A stretch of DNA of 64,000 nucleotides, taken from an uncultured Verrucomicrobiota bacterium. GTDB taxonomy: Bacteria; Verrucomicrobiota; Kiritimatiellia; SS1-B-03-39; UBA6053. The stretch spans positions 1-64,000 of the forward strand of contig CAKZLZ010000009.1 of the NCBI GenBank assembly GCA_937127435.1, in the 5' to 3' direction. Below, in pieces: positions 54,184 to 62,103 of this stretch; within the stretch, counting starts at the first letter, position 1; each line of letters begins with the position of its first letter. The translations under genes and the position numbers were made by a program. The notes under the pieces are model-generated. The model saw nothing but the letters and a program-made list of their open reading frames with translations. It did no database searches and was not told the DNA's origin.

Positions 54184-55017
54184 ATGAAAATACGTAAGAA
54201 AAAATTATTCATTTCTATGACGGGGATTGTCTTTGTCTTGCTTTTAAGCGCATGGGTCCGGCATCGTTTTGCAACCCGGTTTGAGTATGTGGTGCCGGGT
54301 CCCCATGATTTTCGGGTGGTTACTTGGAATGTGGGGTATTTTGCGCCGGTATCCGATAAAAACTTAAGAGATGTTGATCTGGAATCCGTTGCGGAATTAC
54401 TCTCCGGACTTTCTGCGGATGTGGTGGTTTTACAGGAGTTGGGCCAGGTGGGGCAGGCGGGACAAATTGCGGATCTTTTGGGGGAGGGATGGAATGTGTA
54501 TGAAGAGGAGACCGGCCATGGAAATCAGGTGATGGCGATTCTGAGTCCGCGTGAATTCCGCTCCGCGGAAAGCTTCGAATGTGGAGGGCGCACGACCTTA
54601 GGGGTTTCGTTGTACGCTGGTAATCACCGGCCGGTATATGTCGTGGGCGTTCATTCGCCACATCCCGCCCGGGGGATAGAAGAGAATGCTGAAAATATCC
54701 GTTGTGCCCTCGCGCATGCCGCTTCGAAAACGGAAGACGTCCGTATCATCACCGGAGATCTGAATTATAATTTCGATCCGGGATCAGAAGGGGAATTTTA
54801 CAGCGAAATTATGCAGACCTTCGGGGACGGAACTCTGGCCTTGGGTGAGACCTATTATGCCCGCACCCGCATTGATCATATGTTTCATTTTCCCAAAGAA
54901 TTAAAGGTCGTGGAAAAAGGGTCGGGAATGGTGGATTTGCCGGTTCGCTTTGCGAAAGTTCCGGGGTTTCGGGATCACCGTCCTTTGGTGGTGACCTACA
55001 ATTTGGATTCCTTTTAA
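54184..55017 (+). CDS. membrane-anchored endonuclease/exonuclease/phosphatase-fold protein
   Basis: This 277-residue protein has an N-terminal membrane anchor or signal segment (MKIRKKKLFISMTGIVFVLLLSAW). The EEP fold then shows FRVVTWNVGYF (Asn), VVLQELGQ (Glu), VGVHSPHP, ITGDLNYNF (Asp and Asn), ARTRIDHMF and FRDHRPLVV (Asp and His). All the usual metal and catalytic positions are present. Substrates of the superfamily range from DNA to phosphoinositides and sphingomyelin; an extracytoplasmic location makes DNA or lipid phosphodiesters likely. The start at 54184 is preferred over a TTG nine bases earlier. Confidence 0.85.
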   Translation: MKIRKKKLFISMTGIVFVLLLSAWVRHRFATRFEYVVPGPHDFRVVTWNVGYFAPVSDKNLRDVDLESVAELLSGLSADVVVLQELGQVGQAGQIADLLGEGWNVYEEETGHGNQVMAILSPREFRSAESFECGGRTTLGVSLYAGNHRPVYVVGVHSPHPARGIEENAENIRCALAHAASKTEDVRIITGDLNYNFDPGSEGEFYSEIMQTFGDGTLALGETYYARTRIDHMFHFPKELKVVEKGSGMVDLPVRFAKVPGFRDHRPLVVTYNLDSF

Positions 55018-55032
55018 GCCGAAGCCCTGTGC

Positions 55033-56919
55033 TTATTGCGCCCGGACATAATAAGTGAAAGCATGATGCATTCGCCCGGTAAACTTGTTTACTTCACTTA
55101 AAAACACCAATCGATTCAGGCCTTCTTTTACCATCAGCTGATCCCCGTTTTTGGGGCTGAGCTTTTGACCGTTCAAATAGAGTTCCCGGGTATTTTTAAA
55201 ACTTCGGGTCATCAACCGTCCGGCTTTATCACACTTGATGTCGGTAACGATCATGAAGTAGGTGGTCTCTTCTGTCCGGTTTTTCAATTCCTCGTTTAAA
55301 CGTGTGCCCATATCGGAAATGTTTTCGTTAAAAATACTTCGTTCGGCATCACTGGCCGCAAACCATTGGAGCGACGGCAGTTTTTCGGTTCCCGGTTGCG
55401 ACATGGGGAGGGCTTTCTCCCAAATACTTCGATCCGTGAAAAAGGAGGATGCATAGGAGTTGTCGCGGTATTTATCATTTTTGGGTGGGAGTACCGTCGC
55501 TTCGAACATCGAACTGAAAACACGTTCGGGCCGGCCGTGATTGAGATAATCGATCTGGCACAACAGGAAGGGTTTTCCCCATAGAAATTCTCCGGATTCC
55601 GCAACGGTGAGTTTTTGGGAGAGCTGAAGAGATTCGCCCGGCGCAGGGGCTGCCGGAGAGAGGGCCCGGGGCATTTCATATTTGGGTGGCAGGATATAAC
55701 GCACACGGAGATTTTCAATTTTACTGTCTGCGCCGGCATCCAGCGTCAGGGTCAGATTGTGGTCATTGGACAGGGTGAGTGAAGCTTGTACGGCTGTTTC
55801 CAAGGGGGGCTGGGTGAGTTGCGGGGCATCCTCTTTGGACATCGGTTGATAACTGATCACCTTCGGCGTCTTCGCAAAATCCGGAGGGGAGACGTGAAAG
55901 AGTGTGCCGGAATTGTCGGTCCGGGTTTTCACAGGTTCCCCATCGATTTCGATGGCGTTTCCGGTCCCTGAATAGCGCAGGGTCAATGCGACATCGGAGC
56001 CTATATCCGCAGCGTAGGGCATGTGCAGAGTGTAAACGATATCTTTCCCCCGCGGTTGCGGAGGCGATATCTTATATTGCCGTAAAATTTTCCGGTAGGC
56101 GGCGTACTCGCTTTGAGTGCAATACCACCAGTTTTCCATTCCGGCGTGTTTCCGATAAACCTCCTCCATGGCATTCCAGGTGCGATCATTGCTCATCCAG
56201 ACATGCACCCCAATGCTGAGGCAGGGTTCTTCCTCCATCCATTCAGGGTTGGCCATGCGGTCCTGCAACTGTTTATCAAAAGTTTCCGGAGAAGGGTTCC
56301 GGTTGTCACCGGCGGTACAGTAGTGGGTGCTGCTCACCGGATCGAGACCCTCGGGAAGTTTTCTGGCGAATTCAGGAGAGACGTTGTGAATATATCCTAC
56401 ACGTTGGAGAGACTCGGCGATGAGTCCTTGCATATGCTTCCGGATTTCATTTCGGTAATTGCCGTCGGAAAAGCAGTAGCTGTTGACGGGGCGGTCGCCC
56501 TCCGCTTCAACCACCGCCCGGATTTCAGCCACTTCCCAGAACATACGGTTGATGTTGATTTCAGAGGCAATGCGGGCGTGGGTCATGGAATGCGCACCCA
56601 AATCGGTATTCAAATCTTTCAGCTTCTGAAAATTCATGGGAGCTTGGTCCGGTTTATGATTCAGAAAGAAGGTTCCCTTAAATCCGTACTTGGTCATCAA
56701 TTCCTGCATGCGGTAATGACTGCGATGGCTGTCATCCCAACGGGCGGAAAACGCAAAATCTTTGTTATCGAATAAAGCGCAGGGGCGGAGTTCACCTTCG
56801 GTATCCGCATTTCGGATTACGATTTCACGGGTGTAGAATCGAAGATCCGCGTCGGATGCGGACAGGGAAAGAATCCCGGTGACGCTTAAAATAATAGGAA
56901 GAAAAGAAAGGGGTCTCAT
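55033..56919 (-). CDS. secreted polysaccharide deacetylase-like protein
   Basis: This 628-residue exported protein has a signal peptide (FLPIILSVTGILSLSASDA). A NodB-type deacetylase domain lies at residues 55-280: ARWDDSH supplies the Asp pair and GAHSMTH the two metal-binding His, so the metal site is intact, unlike in the 9282-13442 protein. The rest (about 300-628) is beta-rich and not recognised, possibly carbohydrate-binding. Family members remove N- or O-acetyl groups from glycans. It converges on the EEP-fold gene 15 bases away and has no evident operon partner. Confidence 0.85.
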   Translation of the reverse strand: MRPLSFLPIILSVTGILSLSASDADLRFYTREIVIRNADTEGELRPCALFDNKDFAFSARWDDSHRSHYRMQELMTKYGFKGTFFLNHKPDQAPMNFQKLKDLNTDLGAHSMTHARIASEININRMFWEVAEIRAVVEAEGDRPVNSYCFSDGNYRNEIRKHMQGLIAESLQRVGYIHNVSPEFARKLPEGLDPVSSTHYCTAGDNRNPSPETFDKQLQDRMANPEWMEEEPCLSIGVHVWMSNDRTWNAMEEVYRKHAGMENWWYCTQSEYAAYRKILRQYKISPPQPRGKDIVYTLHMPYAADIGSDVALTLRYSGTGNAIEIDGEPVKTRTDNSGTLFHVSPPDFAKTPKVISYQPMSKEDAPQLTQPPLETAVQASLTLSNDHNLTLTLDAGADSKIENLRVRYILPPKYEMPRALSPAAPAPGESLQLSQKLTVAESGEFLWGKPFLLCQIDYLNHGRPERVFSSMFEATVLPPKNDKYRDNSYASSFFTDRSIWEKALPMSQPGTEKLPSLQWFAASDAERSIFNENISDMGTRLNEELKNRTEETTYFMIVTDIKCDKAGRLMTRSFKNTRELYLNGQKLSPKNGDQLMVKEGLNRLVFLSEVNKFTGRMHHAFTYYVRAQ

Positions 56920-57088
56920 GACGGCACCCTGACAGCTCTTCGTGACATAGTCAAGTCCGGGTTCGGGCGCAATAAGAGGGGCTTTTCCGGTAATTTAAAA
57001 GGATTGAGAAATATTTCAGAATTTGAATTGCTCCCAACATTAACTTGATATATGATTGAGTAATCAACTATTAAACAAGGAAAAGTAT

Positions 57089-57511
57089 ATGACTGATTTA
57101 TCGGATAGTTCCAACTTTATTATCAAAAATGCATTGTTGTCCTCCAGGCTCTCTAAAAGAGTCGGGCACTGTCTCAGTGTGCACGGGATGAGTATGACGG
57201 AGTTTTTGGTGCTGCATTCATTAGAGGGTGCACCCAGAAAGGCGTTGTCACGGATTGAACTGGCGGAGTTGCTCGGTATGAGTGCTTCGGGTATTACCCG
57301 TTTGGTTGCTCCCATGGAAAAAATCGGCTTGGTTTCGAAAGAATCCAATCCCCGGGATGCCCGACAGAGTCTGGTGAAAATTTCCGAAACCGGGCAAAGA
57401 CTTTACTCGGAGGCTTCTGTCGGTTTTGATCACATTTCGAATGAGTTGACTGAAAATATAAGCTCCGTTCAGTTGGAGAAAATTTTGGAACTTTATGGAC
57501 GGGTAAAATAA
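57089..57511 (+). CDS. MarR-family transcriptional regulator
   Basis: This 140-residue winged-helix protein starts at the ATG at 57089, directly after AAGGAAAAG; the frame is open 33 bases upstream from a TTG. The DNA-binding core is LSRIELAELLGMSASGITRLVAPMEKIGLV, followed by the wing with the family-typical RDARQSLVKIS. MarR dimers usually repress adjacent genes and release DNA on binding phenolic or other small ligands. It precedes the cupin and the uronate-related genes on the same strand and may regulate them or its own promoter. Confidence 0.92.
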   Translation: MTDLSDSSNFIIKNALLSSRLSKRVGHCLSVHGMSMTEFLVLHSLEGAPRKALSRIELAELLGMSASGITRLVAPMEKIGLVSKESNPRDARQSLVKISETGQRLYSEASVGFDHISNELTENISSVQLEKILELYGRVK

Positions 57512-57559
57512 ATAGACCCTTCCGGTTACTATTTTTTGTGACTGAAATTTTCTATGTAA

Positions 57560-57898
57560 ATGCGACTTATGAAATGTGAAAATCTATTTGAAAAAATTCC
57601 GAAAGACCTGAGTCAGGAGGTGTTTGAGGTTTTGGCTCAAGGGGGCGGGACCCGGATCGAACGGATTGTGTCCGCCGGTCAATCCGCCCCTGAAGAGGGA
57701 TGGTTTGACCAGGCCGGACACGAATGGGTGATGGTTCTGCAGGGCGAAGCGCGTTTGCAGTTTGAAGGGGAGGAAGAGCGGAGGTTGCGGGCGGGAGACT
57801 ACATCCTTATACCCGCACACACCCGGCACCGGGTGCTCTCAACCAGCAAGGATCCTGAAACCATTTGGTTGGCGGTGCACTTCGCGGTGAATTGCTGA
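57560..57898 (+). CDS. small cupin-domain protein
   Basis: This single cupin of 112 residues (109 from an alternative ATG at 57569) has a GHEWVMVLQGEARLQFEG strand set with His/Glu metal-ligand candidates. RAGDYILIPAHTRHRV supplies the second His. Such small cupins bind a metal; the KdgF family of similar size opens unsaturated uronates into keto sugars. The neighbouring DUF1961 and PL22-like genes make a KdgF-like role attractive, but this cupin also resembles a common unassigned family, so the link is only contextual. It sits 48 bases after the MarR gene. Confidence 0.85.
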   Translation: MRLMKCENLFEKIPKDLSQEVFEVLAQGGGTRIERIVSAGQSAPEEGWFDQAGHEWVMVLQGEARLQFEGEEERRLRAGDYILIPAHTRHRVLSTSKDPETIWLAVHFAVNC

Positions 57899-57950
57899 AT
57901 TAAATTTTGCTGGCTTGCCTCGATCCCAAATCTGTTTTAGATCCTAAGGC

Positions 57951-58643
57951 ATGAAAACCCATGACCTATTAGATGAATTGATTTATGAAAATCCCCTGGC
58001 TTCCGCTGGAGACCTGAAAGATTTCCGGTTAGAAGGTGAAGCCGCCTGTAGTTTTCCACGCGGTCGCTGGCGTTTGGAAGGGACCAAAGATCCGGGTGAA
58101 GGACAGGCGGCCAATCTGGTGGCCTGGTGTCCGGAAGTTTTCCCTGACCATGTGTGCATTCGCTGGGATTATCGGGCGATCCAGGAACCGGGTTTGAGTA
58201 TTTTGTTTTTTGCGGCCAGCGGCCGGCAGGGCGAAGATGTGTTGGATCCTTCACTGGAAAAACGTAGCGGGCCCTACAAACAATATCATTCAGGAGACAT
58301 CAATGCACTGCACGTGAGTTATTTCCGTCGCAAGCATCCGGTGGAGCGCGCGTTCACCACCTGTAATCTTCGTAAAAGCCATGGGTTTCATCTGGTGGCC
58401 CAGGGGGCGGATCCGCTCCCGGGGGTGGCGGATATGCGGGAGTCTTACCGGATCTCTTTGTTGAAGTCCGGTCCCCATGTTCGCTTCGCCATCGACGGAT
58501 TGGAATGTTTCCGATGGACGGATGACGGCCAATCCACGGGTCCGATTCTCGGAGGCGGTCAAATCGGATTTCGTCAGATGACCCCGCTGATTGCGGAGTA
58601 TGCGAACCTCACGGTTCACAGGTTAAAGACGCCATTGACATGA
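57951..58643 (+). CDS. DUF1961 (YesU-like) protein
   Basis: This 230-residue protein is a beta-jelly-roll of the DUF1961 family, whose B. subtilis member YesU lies in the rhamnogalacturonan utilisation cluster. Typical features are FPRGRWRLEGTK, LVAWCPEVFPDHVCIRWDY, SGDINALHVSYFRR, TCNLRKSHGFHLVAQG, ADPLPG and the closing FRWTDDG...GGGQIGFRQM. There is no signal peptide, so it acts on imported oligosaccharides or has a binding role. It overlaps the PL22-like gene by four bases, which argues for a shared substrate, probably a uronic-acid-containing glycan. Confidence 0.85.
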   Translation: MKTHDLLDELIYENPLASAGDLKDFRLEGEAACSFPRGRWRLEGTKDPGEGQAANLVAWCPEVFPDHVCIRWDYRAIQEPGLSILFFAASGRQGEDVLDPSLEKRSGPYKQYHSGDINALHVSYFRRKHPVERAFTTCNLRKSHGFHLVAQGADPLPGVADMRESYRISLLKSGPHVRFAIDGLECFRWTDDGQSTGPILGGGQIGFRQMTPLIAEYANLTVHRLKTPLT

Positions 58644-59707
58644 GCGGACATCTCCCTTTCCAAACGGTGGCGGAAGCGCCTTCGATCCACACCTACTTTG
58701 ATGTGGTTCCGGAAAGCCCTGACGGAAAACAGATTGTTTACTTTCGTTTTGACGGCAAGCCCTTGACGCAAGGGACCATTTGCATCCGCGAGCGGCAAGG
58801 AGACCGGGTGACGGAAGTCCTCCACTGTCCGGGAAGTACCCATGGTGCGGCGCAGCAGGGATGGCTCGATTCTGAACACATTTATTTCACGGCCAATGAA
58901 CAGGTGCAAATCGCCACCTTGTCAGGTGAAATTGTTCAAAGCTTTCCGGGAGCGATTGACACCATTCATCAGCAAACCCGTCGGGGACTCGCCCCCAGTA
59001 AAAATTGGCGGGGGGACATCCGGCCTCCAAAAGAGAAGGCCTGTTTCCGGATTGATATCGATGAGGGATCCCTGCATGAATTGTTGGATGTGGAAAGGGC
59101 CTGGGAACTTTGTCAGGGACGAATTGATCTCGAAGGCGTCGACAAGTCGCTGATGAACTTTAAGCACACCAAATGGTCACCGGACGGCAAACAATGGTTT
59201 GTAGTTTTTACCAATGAGGAAAGTCGTAAAGCCCATCCGGGTTTAAAAACAGTGAAGGTGCTGATTGCCGCCAATGACCAGGGGGAAGACGCGCGGTTTA
59301 TTGGTGCCTTTCATCATCATCCCAACTGGTCACCCGACGGAAAAATGATTTTTGCTTTTTCCGGTTTGCACGGGGAAGTTCATGCCTGGGATCCACGGGG
59401 AGGGGGCCCACGGGTACTTTGTACTTTTCCGGATGAAGGACATCCCTCTCTGCATCCACAGGGAACGGTCATGTTGACGGATGCCTATGTGAACGATGAA
59501 ACCCTGGTGTACGGATATGATTTTCCTTCGGGCCGGGTGTCGGAAATTTCACGTTCTCCGGATCCTAAATTCGATTGGCAAACTTCGCATCCTCCGCGTC
59601 AATTGTGCCATGCCCATCCGGTGTGGTCGCATGACGGTCAGCGGATTTATATGAACCGGGTGGTGGAGAATCTTCCGCAACTGGTGGTGATGGAATCCGG
59701 GTTCTGA
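58640..59707 (+). CDS. PL22-like oligogalacturonate lyase (beta-propeller)
   Basis: This 355-residue seven-bladed propeller has PD40-type blades (HTKWSPDGKQWFV, HPNWSPDGKMIFAF, HPVWSHDGQRIYM). Near the C-terminus Gln321, His324 and His326 have the Q-x-x-H-x-H spacing of the manganese ligands in family PL22, and His268 could be the fourth ligand. PL22 enzymes cleave unsaturated digalacturonate by beta-elimination in the cytoplasm; the absence of a signal peptide fits. The pairing with a DUF1961 gene strengthens a pectin or related uronan role. Substrate is inferred from motif and context. It could instead act on another uronate. Confidence 0.7.
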   Translation: MSGHLPFQTVAEAPSIHTYFDVVPESPDGKQIVYFRFDGKPLTQGTICIRERQGDRVTEVLHCPGSTHGAAQQGWLDSEHIYFTANEQVQIATLSGEIVQSFPGAIDTIHQQTRRGLAPSKNWRGDIRPPKEKACFRIDIDEGSLHELLDVERAWELCQGRIDLEGVDKSLMNFKHTKWSPDGKQWFVVFTNEESRKAHPGLKTVKVLIAANDQGEDARFIGAFHHHPNWSPDGKMIFAFSGLHGEVHAWDPRGGGPRVLCTFPDEGHPSLHPQGTVMLTDAYVNDETLVYGYDFPSGRVSEISRSPDPKFDWQTSHPPRQLCHAHPVWSHDGQRIYMNRVVENLPQLVVMESGF

Positions 59708-59740
59708 AACCGGAAGCCTGAAGGCATTCCGCCGAACCGC

Positions 59741-59815
59741 CTGAAGTCGGGACTTCGAACCCGAAACCCGCGCTAAACCGGAGGGAATGTTCGGAGTTCC
59801 ATCTTTAGATGGTTC
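59741..59815. repeat. 75-base direct repeat, copy 1
   Basis: This begins CTGAAGTCGGGACTT and ends CATCTTTAGATGGTTC. A second copy starts 154 bases later at 59895. The tail CCATCTTTAGATGG is itself a palindrome. Confidence 0.8.
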
Positions 59816-59894
59816 GGTTTCAAGGCGTAGTTCCGCGGCCTCCGCGGAAAACACAAAGCATTCGTTTACCATCGGGGCGATGGAACTACGGCTT

Positions 59895-59969
59895 CTGAAG
59901 TCGGGACTTTGATCTCGTACTCCGCACTAAACCGGAGGGAAAGTTCCGAGTTCCATCTTTAGATGGTTC
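59895..59969. repeat. 75-base direct repeat, copy 2
   Basis: This is the same length as copy 1, with scattered differences only in the middle, for example around 59910-59925. The 80 bases between the copies include CCGCGGCCTCCGCGG-like palindromic sequence and TAGTTCC/GGAACTA words that can pair with each other. The whole 59708-60018 gap between convergent genes is made of these repeats and a terminal hairpin. No gene was seen in it. Confidence 0.8.
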
Positions 59970-59970
59970 A

Positions 59971-60003
59971 CCCGAAGCGTTCACGCGAGGGGGACGCTTC
60001 GGG
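59971..60003. terminator. strong hairpin between convergent genes
   Basis: CCCGAAGCG (59971-59979) pairs perfectly with CGCTTCGGG (59995-60003) over a 15-base loop. It has no T-run, but lies 15 bases from the P-type ATPase stop, so it may stop or stabilise transcripts from either side. Confidence 0.5.
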
Positions 60004-60018
60004 CATAGTTGAAAACCT

Positions 60019-61932
60019 TTACACTTTGAACGAAAGTAACCGCAGTCCATTCAGGCAGACCAGTACGGTGGAGCCCTCGTGTCCAATGACCCCGAGAGGA
60101 AGCGGGATGCCGATGGTCAGGGTGCTGATGACCAAAACCAGAATCACCGCCATGGAGAAAATCAGATTCTGGGCCACGATGCGCCGGCTGCGTTTGGCGA
60201 GAGCAAAGGCATTCACCAAATGACAAAGATTATCGCTCATTAAAACCACATCGGCGGTTTCCATCGCCACGTCGGTTCCAGCGGCTCCCATGGCGATACC
60301 CAAATGAGCGGTGGCGAGGGCGGGGGCATCGTTCACCCCGTCACCCACCATGGCCACGGCACCTTCTGCCTGAAGTTTCCGGATGACCTCGACTTTGTCC
60401 TCGGGAAGTAGACCCGCGTACACATCATCGATCCCGAGCTGAGCTGCGATATGTGCGGCCACCCGCGGGTGATCTCCCGTGAGCATGGCAATTCTTTCGA
60501 TGCCCCGTTTGCGAAGCCCGGCAATCATTTGTGCGGCATCCTCACGGATTTCATCCGCCACGGCCACTACGCCCAGCAGGTTCAGTGAATCTGTCTGCTC
60601 GGCCAACAGAATGAGCGAACGCCCTTCGTCCTGCAATGTCTGGCAACGGGCAAGCAGGTCATCGGGTATCGAAACGTTCTCCTCTTCGAAGTAGCGTAAA
60701 CTTCCGGCGACCAGAAAGCTTCCTTCCACGGTTGCGGTCGCTCCTTTTCCGGGAATGGAATGGAAATCACGGGGTTCCGGTACCTCTAAATTTTCGGCTT
60801 TCGCTTTCCGTAACACCGCTTGTGCAAGGGGATGCTCTGAATGTGATTCCACGATGGCCAGTTTCCGGAGAAGTTGTTTCCGGTTTTCTTCGTCTTCTCC
60901 CGAGAGAGGGATGATTTCTGTCACGCTCGGTTTGCCCACGGTCAAGGTACCGGTTTTATCAAAGGCCAGTACTTTCACTTGGGCCATGCGTTCCAAATGT
61001 ACGCCCCCCTTGAATAAAACCCCTTTCCGGGCAGCCCCGCCGATGGCAGAAAGAAATGCGGCCGGGGTGCTGATGATCAGCGCACAGGGAGAGGCCACCA
61101 CCATCACGGTCATGGCCCGGTAAAAAGAACGGTCGAAAGGTTCATCAAAAATTTTCCAGGGAATAAAAATCAGCCCCAGGGTAAACAGGATGACACCCGC
61201 CGCATAAAACTGTTCCGCGGTTTCCAGAAAGCGCTGACTTTTTGCTTTCTGAGACTGGGCATTTTCCACCATGGAAATGATTTTGGAAAGGGTGGATTCA
61301 GCTTCGGTTTTGGTCACTTCGTATTCGAGGCTGCCTCTTTGATTCAGCGTGCCGGCATAGAGTTTATCGCCGATTTGTTTGGCAACCGGAATAGACTCTC
61401 CGGTGAGGGACGATTCATCCACGGCACTTTGACCCCTCAGAATTTTTCCATCGAGAGCAATGCTCTCCCCGGGTCTTACGAGGATGAGGGTGCCGGGTTG
61501 CACATCCGCCACCGCTTGTAATTCCCATTTGCCGTCCACCTGACAGCTTACGTTTTCCGGACGCAATTTCATGAGCGACTGAATGGCGTTGCGGGAGCGT
61601 TCCATGGCGTAATTCTGCAGCACATTCGACAGGGAAAACAGGAACAGCAGCATGGCGCCTTCCAAGGGGTGGTCGACATAAGCGGCACCCAATGCCGCCA
61701 ACACCATGAGCAGATCCACATCCACTTGACCTTTCCGCAGGGATGCGAAGCTTTCCACCACCCCGAAATATCCACCCGATAAATAGGCCAGGGTCCAAGC
61801 GGTATGATGGTAGACTGGAGGAAGAGCAAAAAAGTGCTCAAGGGTGAACCCCGCGACCAGAGAGAGGCCGCAAAGAATCATCAGTCCGCTTTCCCAATTT
61901 TTTTCATGTCCTTCATTTTTTGCAGTTTCCAT
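60019..61932 (-). CDS. P1B-4-type heavy-metal-exporting ATPase
   Basis: This 637-residue inner-membrane metal pump has no N-terminal metal-binding domain; two opening helices precede the usual core. The membrane metal site is SPC (281-283) rather than CPC, and the last helix carries HEGST (618-622), the pair that marks the P1B-4 group, whose members export cobalt, iron(II) or zinc. The catalytic parts are TGES (177-180), the phosphorylated Asp325 in DKTGTLT, HP (367-368) in the nucleotide-binding domain and GDGVNDAP. All are intact. It stands alone without a metalloregulator next to it. Confidence 0.93.
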   Translation of the reverse strand: METAKNEGHEKNWESGLMILCGLSLVAGFTLEHFFALPPVYHHTAWTLAYLSGGYFGVVESFASLRKGQVDVDLLMVLAALGAAYVDHPLEGAMLLFLFSLSNVLQNYAMERSRNAIQSLMKLRPENVSCQVDGKWELQAVADVQPGTLILVRPGESIALDGKILRGQSAVDESSLTGESIPVAKQIGDKLYAGTLNQRGSLEYEVTKTEAESTLSKIISMVENAQSQKAKSQRFLETAEQFYAAGVILFTLGLIFIPWKIFDEPFDRSFYRAMTVMVVASPCALIISTPAAFLSAIGGAARKGVLFKGGVHLERMAQVKVLAFDKTGTLTVGKPSVTEIIPLSGEDEENRKQLLRKLAIVESHSEHPLAQAVLRKAKAENLEVPEPRDFHSIPGKGATATVEGSFLVAGSLRYFEEENVSIPDDLLARCQTLQDEGRSLILLAEQTDSLNLLGVVAVADEIREDAAQMIAGLRKRGIERIAMLTGDHPRVAAHIAAQLGIDDVYAGLLPEDKVEVIRKLQAEGAVAMVGDGVNDAPALATAHLGIAMGAAGTDVAMETADVVLMSDNLCHLVNAFALAKRSRRIVAQNLIFSMAVILVLVISTLTIGIPLPLGVIGHEGSTVLVCLNGLRLLSFKV

Positions 61933-62103
61933 ATCCCGAACACTTACACGAATCCCGGGGTTTATCCAATTGAAACCTGTTGATTTGTAGCTTGTTACGC
62001 AAATGAAAACGTATGGAAGGCAAGCGGATGATTGGATGGTAAAGCAATGAAGTGTCGTAGCTGAAAATACGGACCTGAGAAATCCAAGCGGGTGATCGCC
62101 GTT

